Assembly (NCBI GenBank): GCA_041659545.1 | Contig: JBAZYB010000015.1 | Span: 1 to 32,326 of the forward strand | Origin: Hyphomicrobium_A sp041659545 | GTDB lineage: Bacteria > Pseudomonadota > Alphaproteobacteria > Rhizobiales > Hyphomicrobiaceae | Length of the DNA: 32,326 nt | Reading direction: 5' to 3' | Shown: positions 5,885 to 11,793 of the stretch, piece by piece | How positions within the stretch are numbered: position 1 is the first letter of the stretch | Layout: each line of letters opens with the position of its first letter | Made by a program: the position numbers and the translations under genes | Notes under the pieces: generated by a model | What the model saw: only the letters and a program-made list of their open reading frames with translations | Database searches by the model: none | What the model was told of the DNA's origin: nothing

Positions 5885-6144
5885 GCGTCGAACTCCTCGT
5901 CGAGCAGCTCGTCGTCGTCCGCTGCCGTGCCGCTGTCGGAAGCGGTCAGCAGCACGGCCAGCAGATCGGCGGCGCGGAGGCGCAGGGCGCGATCGGCAGG
6001 GCCATCGGCCAGGCGGCGCGCCAAGGCCCTTGCGCGGCGCCCCAGCGGCCCGCCGGGGCGCTGCAGGGCGTAGGAGAGGGACACCAGCAGGCCGGCGTCG
6101 GAGATGGCGCCAGCGGGCGCGTACGCGGATCTGTGCATAGACAT
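5881..6144 (-). CDS. Hypothetical helical protein with acidic tail
   Basis: This 87-residue protein starts MSMHRSAYAPAG at 6144 after a CGAAAGGACCCGAACC leader; a second ATG six bases on is possible. The middle is helical and Arg/Leu/Ala-rich (GRRARALARRLADGPADRALRLRAADLLAVLL), and the end is strongly acidic (ASDSGTAADDDELLDEEFDA). The polarity suggests a protein-protein or DNA-mimic-like tail, but this is speculation. It overlaps the zinc-ribbon gene by four bases. No family recognised. Confidence 0.65.
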   Translation of the reverse strand: MSMHRSAYAPAGAISDAGLLVSLSYALQRPGGPLGRRARALARRLADGPADRALRLRAADLLAVLLTASDSGTAADDDELLDEEFDA

Positions 6145-6169
6145 GGTTCGGGTCCTTTCGTGCTCTGGC

Positions 6170-6222
6170 CTGATCGCCAGTCAAGAGCGCGCCGCAGCGG
6201 GCGCGCTCCGGTTGGCGATCAG
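6170..6222 (-). other. Two-level GC-rich hairpin between left-arm genes
   Basis: An outer 10-bp stem (6170-6179 with 6213-6222) encloses a perfect 9-bp inner stem GAGCGCGCC / GGCGCGCTC (6185-6208). The outer arm covers the stop codon of the upstream gene (6219-6221). No T-tract follows on the minus strand, so it may be a pause, processing or mRNA-stability element rather than a terminator. Confidence 0.5.
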
Positions 6223-6776
6223 AGCTTGGAATACCAGCCATGATCGTCGGGTTTGGCAGGGTCGTGCGCGGCATGCTGGCCGATCACCATGCCGAAGGCT
6301 TTGACGGCGGGCTTCAGGGTTTTCTTGCCGGTAAGAGCGTCGCCCAGATCGATCAAGGTTTGCGAGCCTTCGTCGGGGTCGCCTACCCACCAGCGGCCGT
6401 CATCCCACACGTAAGTGAATTCGGTCCAGGTGTCGTTTTCCGGCCAGCAGCCGGCCAGAGTGTCGGCGACGGTTCCCGCGACGTCCTTTTCGCCGCGGTC
6501 GCGCCCATAGGCCAGACACATGCCGCTATAGCGCTTTTCGTACTCCGCGGCCTGCGGTGTGTTATAGGCCGGCGTGTCGAAGGGATGCCGAACGCCGATC
6601 TTCGGGCCGAGGACTGAGAGATCGCCGAGCGCTACCAGTTTTTCGGCGAGCGTCTGGCTGGTGTAGTGGTCGAAAAGGATTCGGCCATTGTGCTCGAGGT
6701 AGCCGTCCCAATGGCAATAGACGCGGTGCCACATACCGTCAACGCGGTGCACGATTATGTCTGAGCGGGTGCCCAT
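6219..6776 (-). CDS. Conserved phage protein of unknown function
   Basis: This 185-residue protein starts at ATG 6774-6776 after CCCGAAAGGAACCAAAA. The blocks MGTRSDIIVHRVDGMWHRVY, CHWDGYLEHNGRIL, YGRDRGEKDVAGTV, TYVWDDGRWWVGDPDEG and the end PAVKAFGMVIGQ match, from memory, a family widespread in phages and prophages. No catalytic motif is obvious; the Trp- and Asp-rich stretches suggest a beta-rich fold. It is followed by a hairpin overlapping its stop codon. Its position among early-type small genes suggests host interaction, but the function is unknown. Confidence 0.75.
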   Translation of the reverse strand: MGTRSDIIVHRVDGMWHRVYCHWDGYLEHNGRILFDHYTSQTLAEKLVALGDLSVLGPKIGVRHPFDTPAYNTPQAAEYEKRYSGMCLAYGRDRGEKDVAGTVADTLAGCWPENDTWTEFTYVWDDGRWWVGDPDEGSQTLIDLGDALTGKKTLKPAVKAFGMVIGQHAAHDPAKPDDHGWYSKL

Positions 6777-6822
6777 TTTTGGTTCCTTTCGGGAGAGGTA
6801 TTCCAGCCTGAGCGCTGGTTTA

Positions 6823-6843
6823 GGCGCGCCGCACGGGCGCGCC
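6823..6843 (-). other. GC-rich intergenic hairpin
   Basis: GGCGCGCC (6823-6830) repeats at 6836-6843 with a 5-base loop. Because the 8-mer is self-complementary, it forms a perfect stem. It lies between the gene ending at 6854 and the leader of the gene starting at 6776, in the same position as hairpins in the neighbouring gaps. Confidence 0.45.
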
Positions 6844-6853
6844 CGATCAGGGT

Positions 6854-7174
6854 TCAGTCGACAATTTCGGCGAGCTGGCGCGCGGCTTCCTTGAGGATGC
6901 ATACGCCAGTTCCGAGGGTCAGGTAGTCGCCGCGCTTCTTGAGCTCGGCATTGGCTCCGCGGAGTTGCGAAACATAGGCGTCCCAGCGACCCAAGAGCAG
7001 GGTGTTCAGGTGCTCATCGCCAGTGGCCAAGGCGAGGCGGATTTCGTCGGCACTGAAAGGCAAAGCGATTGCCTTGGGGCCGCTAAGAGCTGCAACGATT
7101 TCGCCATAGTAGCGGCGATGCGCGGCGGGTTGCTCTTCGCGGGAGGCGTTCAGGTAGTCGGCTCGGGTCATCAT
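6854..7174 (-). CDS. Conserved phage hypothetical protein
   Basis: This 106-residue protein starts MMTRADYLNASREEQ at 7174 after the leader CTCGAAAGGAACCCGAACC; the second ATG (7169-7171) is an equally good start. The blocks MTRADYLN, HRRYYGEIV and DEHLNTLLLGRWD resemble a common phage family of unknown function in which MTR-YL, YYGQ and DEHLNDIPL recur. It is mostly helical, with one Cys and no membrane segment. It sits between hairpin-containing gaps at 6823-6843 and 7226-7248. Confidence 0.7.
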   Translation of the reverse strand: MMTRADYLNASREEQPAAHRRYYGEIVAALSGPKAIALPFSADEIRLALATGDEHLNTLLLGRWDAYVSQLRGANAELKKRGDYLTLGTGVCILKEAARQLAEIVD

Positions 7175-7225
7175 GGTTCGGGTTCCTTTCGAGAGGGTTG
7201 CCAAGGCGGTAGCACCTTGCCGGAA

Positions 7226-7248
7226 ACCGTCGCGCCGGGCGCGGCGGT
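7226..7248 (-). other. GC-rich intergenic hairpin
   Basis: ACCGTCGCGC (7226-7235) pairs with GCGCGGCGGT (7239-7248) over ten positions, with one T-G wobble and a three-base loop. It sits between the stop at 7262 and the start at 7174, in the same relative position as hairpins in the other left-arm gaps. Confidence 0.45.
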
Positions 7249-7261
7249 CTCGAGCCTGGGG

Positions 7262-7903
7262 CTAGTTGGCGCGGTGGCCGTTTTCGTCAAAGGTGTATTC
7301 GTTCGCCAGAATAGCGTCGTCTACCTGTTCATCAGCCATGCGCCATTCGTATTCGGACTCCAACTGGCGATAGATCCAGTCGGCGAAGTCGCGTAGCGCT
7401 CGCGTTATCTCGCTTTCCGCGTCGCCAATATCCCGATCCGTGTCCGCCCAAACTTCGACGTTCATCCAGCCCGAGTGGGAATATTGCGCACGCTTGCAAT
7501 CGGTACGGGCTTCCAGGCGATAGCGATTGCGTTTCTGTGTCGCCTGCAGATCAAGAGCAATGCGATACAGTTCTGAGTCAGTGCCGCCGGTCTCTTTCTT
7601 GATCTTTGCCGGCGCGCCTTTGGCATATGCATAGCGCCCTTCAAACTGCGCGCCGTCGCCTTGCGAGGAGAAGCCCGACCAATAGACGCGGGGCTCGGTT
7701 CGCGTAGCGCCGCTCATGAGTTGAACGCGGCGCGTGTCAAATTCGATGCCAAGGATAGCGCCCATGCGTTCCGCGTCTTCGATGACATATTCCGCGTCAA
7801 AATCGTCGTTCTCGCATTGGCGCCACCAGTCGCGCGCAATCTCTTTTGCGCGGTCCGACAATTCGTCAAAGGTGTAGAGGGTGTGTTCAACGATGGTAGG
7901 CAT
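7262..7903 (-). CDS. Conserved phage protein often labelled antitoxin-like
   Basis: This 213-residue protein starts at ATG 7901-7903 after CTCGAAAGGACTGAACC. The N-terminus (HTLYTFDELSDRAKEIARDWWRQ) and the block VYWSGFSSQGDGAQFEGRYAY match, from memory, a large phage/prophage family often annotated as an antitoxin of a toxin-antitoxin stability system. No toxin partner is visible next to it, so the label should not be taken as function. It is acidic overall and ends EYTFDENGHRAN. It is the promoter-proximal gene of the left arm, downstream of 8027-8054, which suggests early expression. Confidence 0.75.
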   Translation of the reverse strand: MPTIVEHTLYTFDELSDRAKEIARDWWRQCENDDFDAEYVIEDAERMGAILGIEFDTRRVQLMSGATRTEPRVYWSGFSSQGDGAQFEGRYAYAKGAPAKIKKETGGTDSELYRIALDLQATQKRNRYRLEARTDCKRAQYSHSGWMNVEVWADTDRDIGDAESEITRALRDFADWIYRQLESEYEWRMADEQVDDAILANEYTFDENGHRAN

Positions 7904-8005
7904 TGGTTCAGTCCTTTCGAGAGAGGTTGAGAGGCGTCTAGCGGTCTAGTGCTGCCGCGCCAGTGAGACGCGGCAAGGCTCGAGCGTTAGTCCTTTCGAT
8001 CAAGC

Positions 8006-8017
8006 GCAATCAATTGC
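8006..8017. promoter_or_regulatory. Short palindrome downstream of the leftward promoter
   Basis: GCAATCAATTGC has 5-bp inverted arms (GCAAT / ATTGC) around two bases. It lies close to the predicted leftward transcription start (near 8020), where an operator would block initiation or early elongation. Confidence 0.35.
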
Positions 8018-8026
8018 ACTGGTGCT

Positions 8027-8054
8027 AATCTAGTACGTTCGGTGGGCTTGTCAA
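8027..8054 (-). promoter_or_regulatory. Strong leftward sigma70 promoter
   Basis: On the minus strand a consensus -35 TTGACA (8049-8054), a 16-base spacer and a -10 TAGATT (8027-8032) point toward the left-arm genes, with a leader of about 117 bases before the ATG at 7903. A 13-bp palindrome overlaps the -35, so the promoter is probably regulated. Confidence 0.7.
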
Positions 8055-8057
8055 GCC
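8045..8057. promoter_or_regulatory. 13-bp palindrome over the -35 element
   Basis: GGCTTGTCAAGCC is a perfect inverted repeat (GGCTTG / CAAGCC around one base) covering the -35 TTGACA of the leftward promoter. This is the classic geometry of a repressor operator. Confidence 0.5.
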
Positions 8058-8065
8058 GATAATAG

Positions 8066-8081
8066 GCAACCTGCAGGTTGC
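8066..8081. promoter_or_regulatory. 16-bp perfect palindrome upstream of the leftward promoter
   Basis: GCAACCTGCAGGTTGC is a perfect 16-bp palindrome centred about 53 bases upstream of the predicted leftward start site. Its position suits a dimeric activator or a second operator. A chance 16-bp perfect palindrome at this point is unlikely. Confidence 0.55.
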
Positions 8082-8183
8082 ATATCGCACCGGCCCGGCG
8101 AGGCAGGCGGTTGCGCGGCCGTGGAATAGACGGTAAACCTCAGGCGTTCCCGTGTTTCCTACGGCATTGCGAGGCATATCCCG

Positions 8184-8759
8184 TTGAACGTACGTACAAG
8201 CGGTTTGGCGCCTGTAAAAGAGGCGCAGCTGGTAGACAAATACGCTTTCCAGGGTCTCACGTCAGCGCAGCACCGTTTTGTCATGCTGGTGTTTTCCGGT
8301 CTCTCGAATGTTGAAGCCTATCGGGCAGTTTTTGATGTGACCGGCTGGGCGGATACGTCTGTCTACACGTCAGCCTATGACATGGCCAATAAGCCTTTGA
8401 TCAAAGCGAAGCTGACAGAGTTGAGGCAGCGGGTTGAGGCCCAATCAACTCTTGCCCCAAATCTAACTAGAGAGTTTATCCTCAATGGACTCATGGGTCT
8501 AGCCATAAACGCAACAAAGGAAAGTGTGCAATTAGGCGCGCTGCAGACTCTCGGAAAAACGATCGGCATCGATCTATTTCGTGACACTGTCGTGACTGAG
8601 AAGCGAGTGCGCACCGTCGAAGAGGTGGAGCGTGAGCTGCGCACCAGGCTTGAGGATCTGAAACGTACCTTGACCATTGAAGGCGAGTCACGCCCGGCAG
8701 ACTCGACGCCAGCCGCTGCACCAGCTGCGCGCGATCGGCGACGCAAGCCCAAGGCATAG
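8184..8759 (+). CDS. Terminase small subunit (candidate)
   Basis: This 191-residue protein starts at TTG 8184 with GAGG about nine bases upstream; the next in-frame ATG would cut into the conserved region. LTSAQHRFVMLVFSGLSNVEAYRAVF (about 25-50) is a helix-turn-helix-like segment typical of phage small terminase subunits. It is followed by NLTREFILNGLMGLAINATKESVQLGALQTLGKTIGIDLF, the usual oligomerisation segment. The C-terminus is charged and Pro/Ala-rich, ending RDRRRKPKA. Small terminases recognise the packaging site and present DNA to the large subunit, encoded here 4.3 kb downstream at 13079. That wide separation is unusual and reflects intervening accessory genes. Its base composition is lower in GC than the late genes. 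Confidence 0.7.
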   Translation: MNVRTSGLAPVKEAQLVDKYAFQGLTSAQHRFVMLVFSGLSNVEAYRAVFDVTGWADTSVYTSAYDMANKPLIKAKLTELRQRVEAQSTLAPNLTREFILNGLMGLAINATKESVQLGALQTLGKTIGIDLFRDTVVTEKRVRTVEEVERELRTRLEDLKRTLTIEGESRPADSTPAAAPAARDRRRKPKA

Positions 8760-8802
8760 AGCTTCATTCAAAGCGAGGGGGTATCGGCTAGCCGTGTTTG
8801 CG

Positions 8803-8851
8803 GCTGCGCTCGGTTGCGCTTGGCTAACTGGCGTCGACGCAACAGCGCAGC
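8803..8851 (+). other. Long imperfect hairpin in non-coding DNA
   Basis: GCTGCGCT-CG-GTTGCG (8803-8818) pairs with CGCAACAGCGCAGC (8838-8851), giving 8 + 6 base pairs with a two-base bulge and a 19-base loop. No T-tract follows, so it is not a typical terminator. It could be part of an RNA or a terminase recognition site. Confidence 0.5.
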
Positions 8852-9031
8852 GGCTCGAGCCTGAGGCTGCGAGGTAAGAGACTTGACGCGGTTGATCCTG
8901 GGGCTCGGTTGACTGGCGCTTAGGCTTTAGCTGGGGCTGATGAGGGGGTGGCGGGGTGGGGAGCCCCCTAATGGGTGAGAACGGACCCGCTTGGGTACTA
9001 CATGTCTTTGTGCACGCTCGACACCGAAAAT

Positions 9032-9061
9032 TTCACAAACTCAAAAATTTCCAGCAAAAAT
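9032..9061 (+). promoter_or_regulatory. Weak promoter candidate in AT-rich island
   Basis: TTCACA (9032-9037), an 18-base spacer and AAAAAT (9056-9061) could form a rightward promoter for the gene at 9099. The -10 is poor and overlaps the GCAAAAATTTTTGC palindrome. It is listed because the downstream gene has no visible Shine-Dalgarno and the island is unusual. Confidence 0.25.
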
Positions 9062-9098
9062 TTTTGCAAAACCGCCGCGCACCTTCTACCTTCCCGGC

Positions 9099-9341
9099 AT
9101 GACCTCCACCCAGGACACGATCATCGGCCTCGACCGCAAGCACCGCGCCATCCGCGGTGGCAACCGCTGGGCAGTCCAGCGGTTGCTGCCGGACGGCAAA
9201 TGGGATCTGGTCGAGGCCTGGGACGGCAATCGGCGCAGCCTGTACCACTGGATGGAGAAGCATGGTATCGTGCCGTCCCGCGAAGCCGAGGAACTGCTCG
9301 GCACGCTCCCGGAGAATACGGGCTTCCGTGAAAGGACCTGA
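9099..9341 (+). CDS. Hypothetical phage protein
   Basis: This 80-residue protein reads MTSTQDTIIGLDRKHRAIRG, then NRWAVQRLLPDGKWDLVEAWDGNRRSLYHWMEKHGIVPSREAEELLG. The ATG at 9099 begins the well-formed protein, but no Shine-Dalgarno is visible upstream (the leader reads ACCTTCTACCTTCCCGGC). The frame is open further upstream, but that part is low-complexity translation of AT-rich DNA. It is basic and Trp-rich with no recognised domain. It ends four bases before the next gene. Confidence 0.55.
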   Translation: MTSTQDTIIGLDRKHRAIRGGNRWAVQRLLPDGKWDLVEAWDGNRRSLYHWMEKHGIVPSREAEELLGTLPENTGFRERT

Positions 9342-9344
9342 TCC

Positions 9345-9533
9345 ATGTTTCCCGAACCCCTCGGCCTGCTGGTCGCCGTCGTCATCATCGCCAGCCTGCT
9401 CGTGTGGATGTTCCGCACCGCGCCGTTCATCCAGCCGCCGTTCCGCCAGTGGGGCGAGTGGGGCACGATCGCCGTCGCCGCGTTCATCCTCATCACGCGC
9501 GTCGTGCTGCCGTTCCTCGGCGTGAGCTTCTGA
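9345..9533 (+). CDS. Small two-helix membrane protein
   Basis: This 62-residue protein has two predicted transmembrane helices, about residues 6-23 (LGLLVAVVIIASLLVWMF) and 38-58 (WGTIAVAAFILITRVVLPFLG), joined by a Pro/aromatic linker. The ATG follows GTGAAAGGACCTGATCC. Two short helices with a small loop could suit a class II holin, but no endolysin is nearby and the second helix contains an Arg. Function is uncertain. It is grouped with another small membrane protein directly downstream. Confidence 0.65.
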   Translation: MFPEPLGLLVAVVIIASLLVWMFRTAPFIQPPFRQWGEWGTIAVAAFILITRVVLPFLGVSF

Positions 9534-9543
9534 GCCGCCGACC

Positions 9544-9684
9544 GTGAGCACCGAAGGCACGCTCGTCATCTTCCTCGCCCTCATGCTCGGCTGGGCGCTC
9601 CTCGGCGCCATCGTCCCGCACCGTCCAGGCCCCGACGTCGGCGTCTATATGCCGGGCCCCGACACCGGGGCCTGGCCCGGCTAG
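9544..9684 (+). CDS. Small single-helix membrane protein, GTG start
   Basis: This 46-residue protein starts at GTG 9544: (M)STEGTLVIFLALMLGWALLG, then a Pro/Gly-rich tail (PHRPGPDVGVYMPGPDTGAWPG). One hydrophobic helix spans about residues 5-24. It starts ten bases after the stop of the two-helix gene, with only a weak ribosome-binding site. The DNA for its C-terminus contains nested GC-rich inverted repeats (CCGGGCC / GGCCCGG, 9653-9681). Function unknown. Confidence 0.5.
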   Translation: MSTEGTLVIFLALMLGWALLGAIVPHRPGPDVGVYMPGPDTGAWPG

Positions 9685-9747
9685 GCTGGACAGCCCGCCC
9701 TTCTTGTGCTACACGAGTGTTGTTAGTAGTGCAAAAAAGGAACGACC

Positions 9748-10344
9748 GTGGACCAGCCGCTCAGCATCGACGAGATCGAAGCGCGCATCGTCGGCCCAGA
9801 CGATATGCTGTCTGAAGGTCGTAGGCTGGCACGGCGCGCGATAGAACTGGGGAACGCTGGCGAGCACATCGTTTGCGCTGATCTTATCATCCAAGGACAC
9901 CGTGCGTACCAAGCCTCACAAGGGCTCCCGTACGACATCGTAGCCGACTGCGACGGCGAACTATTCTGCATTGCCGTTAAGTCGACATCGCGTGCTGTTG
10001 TCCGCCCAGAACGCGAAAATAAGCGTGTCGTGTACAACTTCTCCGTTGGGCGTTCGAAGCGCGACAACACCGGCAAAACAGATAGCCGCGGGTACACGTC
10101 CGCTGACGTGGACATTGTCGCTTTTTGCGCACTCAATCTGAGATTGGTAGCCTACATTCATCTATCGGAGTGCGGGCGCAGCGTTCACTTCGAGCCGCCG
10201 AACACGCCTACTCCGCCTAAGCAAAACGTCCGCGGGTTGCTGAAGTGGAAAGAACGTAAGACCTTCGAATTCTACACGTTTGAACGGGCGCTTCAGGTCC
10301 ATCGCCGCGAAATACCGCCACTAAAAATCAAAGGTAGGGAATGA
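9748..10344 (+). CDS. PD-(D/E)XK-like endonuclease (candidate)
   Basis: This 198-residue protein starts at GTG 9748 after AAAAAAGGAACGACC. Residues 36-80 follow the layout of small PD-(D/E)XK nucleases, including group I intron-associated and Hjc-like types: GNAGEHIVCADLIIQG (E39), LPYDIVADCDGELF (D63), then IAVKST (K78). The residue two before the Lys, usually Glu or Gln, is Ala76, so activity is uncertain. The rest is charged and ends KWKERKTFEFYTFERAL and PPLKIKGRE. Its stop overlaps the adenine methyltransferase start (ATGA), as in compact restriction-modification pairs. It could also be a recombination or mobile nuclease. Base composition is lower in GC than the late genes, suggesting transfer. 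Confidence 0.6.
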   Translation: MDQPLSIDEIEARIVGPDDMLSEGRRLARRAIELGNAGEHIVCADLIIQGHRAYQASQGLPYDIVADCDGELFCIAVKSTSRAVVRPERENKRVVYNFSVGRSKRDNTGKTDSRGYTSADVDIVAFCALNLRLVAYIHLSECGRSVHFEPPNTPTPPKQNVRGLLKWKERKTFEFYTFERALQVHRREIPPLKIKGRE

Positions 10345-11003
10345 CCGACGACATTGATTTCGCTATGGAGCGTATCGTAGGCGACACGCCTATCGGCAGC
10401 GAACGTAAAGCTAAGAACACAGGTATCTGGGCACGGCACCCAGAAGACTATTACATAGAAAACGAGTGGTGCAGTGAGCGCCTGTTCGCCGTCGAGCAGT
10501 TCGAAGGCACCGTCGTCGACCCGGCCTGCGGCAGCGGCCGGATCGTGCGCTCCGCCCGCAAGGCGCGCGACAACACCCCCGGCAGCAGGATCACCCAGGT
10601 ACTGGCCTACGACATCGTCAAGCGCTGCCGCGAATGCCACGACCTGACCGAAGATTTCCTGGCGACCGATTACGAGACCGACAACATCGTCTCCAACCCG
10701 CCGTTCGGCCTGTGCAAGAAGCCGGACTTCGCCTTCGTCCGGAAGGCGCTCGCCACTGCGGACCGCAAGGTCGCCCTGCTTCTCCCGCTTCCCTACCTGA
10801 CCGGCGGCGACAAGGGGCGCTGGCTGCAAGCCACGCCGCTCGCCAAGGTTCTCGTGCTGACCCCAAGGCCGTCCATGCCCCCGGGCCCGGTGATCGAGGC
10901 CGGCGAGAACCCCGGCGGCGGAACCGAGGACTTCGCGTGGCTTATCTGGGACAAGGTCCACAAAGGAACGCCGACTCTCGGTTGGCTGGACCGCGACGCA
11001 TGA
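10341..11003 (+). CDS. DNA N6-adenine methyltransferase
   Basis: This 220-residue protein has the SAM-binding motif I VVDPACGSGR (58-67), an acidic residue after strand 2 (LAYD, D91), and the catalytic motif IV NPPF (119-122), typical of N6-adenine methyltransferases. The methyl donor is S-adenosylmethionine and the target is adenine in DNA; sequence specificity cannot be read from the protein. It overlaps the candidate nuclease by ATGA, and its stop overlaps the next start. Phages commonly carry such enzymes as orphans to protect their DNA; here a paired nuclease is possible. The first 50 codons are less GC-rich than the rest, suggesting a mosaic joint near 10490. Confidence 0.85.
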   Translation: MTDDIDFAMERIVGDTPIGSERKAKNTGIWARHPEDYYIENEWCSERLFAVEQFEGTVVDPACGSGRIVRSARKARDNTPGSRITQVLAYDIVKRCRECHDLTEDFLATDYETDNIVSNPPFGLCKKPDFAFVRKALATADRKVALLLPLPYLTGGDKGRWLQATPLAKVLVLTPRPSMPPGPVIEAGENPGGGTEDFAWLIWDKVHKGTPTLGWLDRDA

Positions 11004-11314
11004 CCCACATCGTTGACCCGACCCTCCGCCCGATCCACGCCAAGATATACGCGGCGATCATGGAGGCGTGGACCGACTACGGCTACGCCCCCAGCCACGT
11101 CGAGATCCGCGACGCATGCTTTCCATGCAGCCTGACCACCGTGCAGCAGGCCATCCGCGAGCTCAAGCGCCGCGGTTACATCACGGCGCCAAAGTTCCAG
11201 CAGCGCGGCGCCAAGCCGACCGACATGGAGCGCACCATCAGCCGCGAGCCGCTCGACCCGTGGCGCGAGCTGGAACCACCAGTGAAGTTCTTCAAGCGCA
11301 CGGAGTCGAGATGA
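11000..11314 (+). CDS. LexA-like winged-helix DNA-binding protein
   Basis: This 104-residue protein starts at ATG 11000, overlapping the methyltransferase stop by four bases. Residues 7-60 (RPIHAKIYAAIMEAWTDYGYAPSHVEIRDA, then TTVQQAIRELKRRGYIT) follow the LexA N-terminal winged-helix pattern: helix, GYAPS turn, recognition helix, RRGYI wing. There is no LexA autoprotease domain. It probably binds DNA as a regulator, perhaps at the palindromes in the control regions, but the target is not shown. It is the third gene of a coupled run from 9748 to 12437. Confidence 0.75.
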   Translation: MTHIVDPTLRPIHAKIYAAIMEAWTDYGYAPSHVEIRDACFPCSLTTVQQAIRELKRRGYITAPKFQQRGAKPTDMERTISREPLDPWRELEPPVKFFKRTESR

Positions 11315-11793
11315 GCGACAACATCGTCAAGTTCGTACCGAAGCTCTCACCCAGCAACGACGACACCGGCGGGCCCCGCGGCGAGCACGTGTTTACCGTC
11401 GAACTCTATGAACGCCCGGATGGTGTCGATAGCTTCATAATACAACCAAACGCCCCGACGCCGAACATCGACATGGAGCGATTTCTCAAAGACATTCGCA
11501 AGGCGTTCTACTCCGCGCACAAGATCAACGCCGAAGAAACGGGAAACCCGGACCACGACCTGCTGCTCATGTCGTTCATGTTCCGCTCCGGCAGGACTTT
11601 GAATCTATGGGACGAACCACGTGAAGACCGTGACAACGGCTTCGAGGCGCCGCGTCAGTTGCGCTGGCTTAGGCGCCGGCTGGACGACGTGTACTGGCAG
11701 ATCGACGAGCGCCGCGGGCTGGCGTACCATGTCTACCGGTTTTTAAACGTCATCGAAATCTTCATCGCAACCTTGAAAGGCAAGCGAAAATGA
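11311..11793 (+). CDS. Hypothetical phage protein
   Basis: This 160-residue protein starts MSDNIVKFVPKLSPSNDD and overlaps the upstream stop by ATGA (11311-11314); its own stop overlaps the next start (11790-11793). It has an alpha/beta middle (EHVFTVELYERPDGVDSFIIQP) and a basic helical end (RQLRWLRRRLDDVYWQIDERRGLAYHVYRFLNVIEIF), finishing KGKRK. It has no catalytic motif or membrane helix. The context is between a DNA-binding protein and the EF-hand/repeat protein. No family recognised. Confidence 0.7.
   Translation: MSDNIVKFVPKLSPSNDDTGGPRGEHVFTVELYERPDGVDSFIIQPNAPTPNIDMERFLKDIRKAFYSAHKINAEETGNPDHDLLLMSFMFRSGRTLNLWDEPREDRDNGFEAPRQLRWLRRRLDDVYWQIDERRGLAYHVYRFLNVIEIFIATLKGKRK

Larger units (their letters stand above)
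7904..8183. other. Divergent control region between left and right arms
   Basis: These 280 bases contain no convincing gene. They hold the leftward promoter at 8027-8054, the palindromes at 8006-8017, 8045-8057 and 8066-8081, a 7-bp stem TGCCGCG / CGCGGCA in the leftward leader (7953-7975), and the left-arm Shine-Dalgarno. No clear rightward promoter for the gene at 8184 could be picked out by eye. Confidence 0.6.
8760..9098. other. Structured non-coding region after the small terminase gene
   Basis: These 339 bases hold no convincing gene. They contain a 14-bp stem with a two-base bulge (8803-8851), the palindrome GGCTCGAGCC (8852-8861), a G-rich stretch near 8940-8970, and an AT-rich island with three A-tract/T-tract runs (about 9026-9067). 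That island ends in the 14-bp palindrome GCAAAAATTTTTGC (9054-9067). It could be a packaging site, an untranslated RNA or a control region. Confidence 0.5.
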
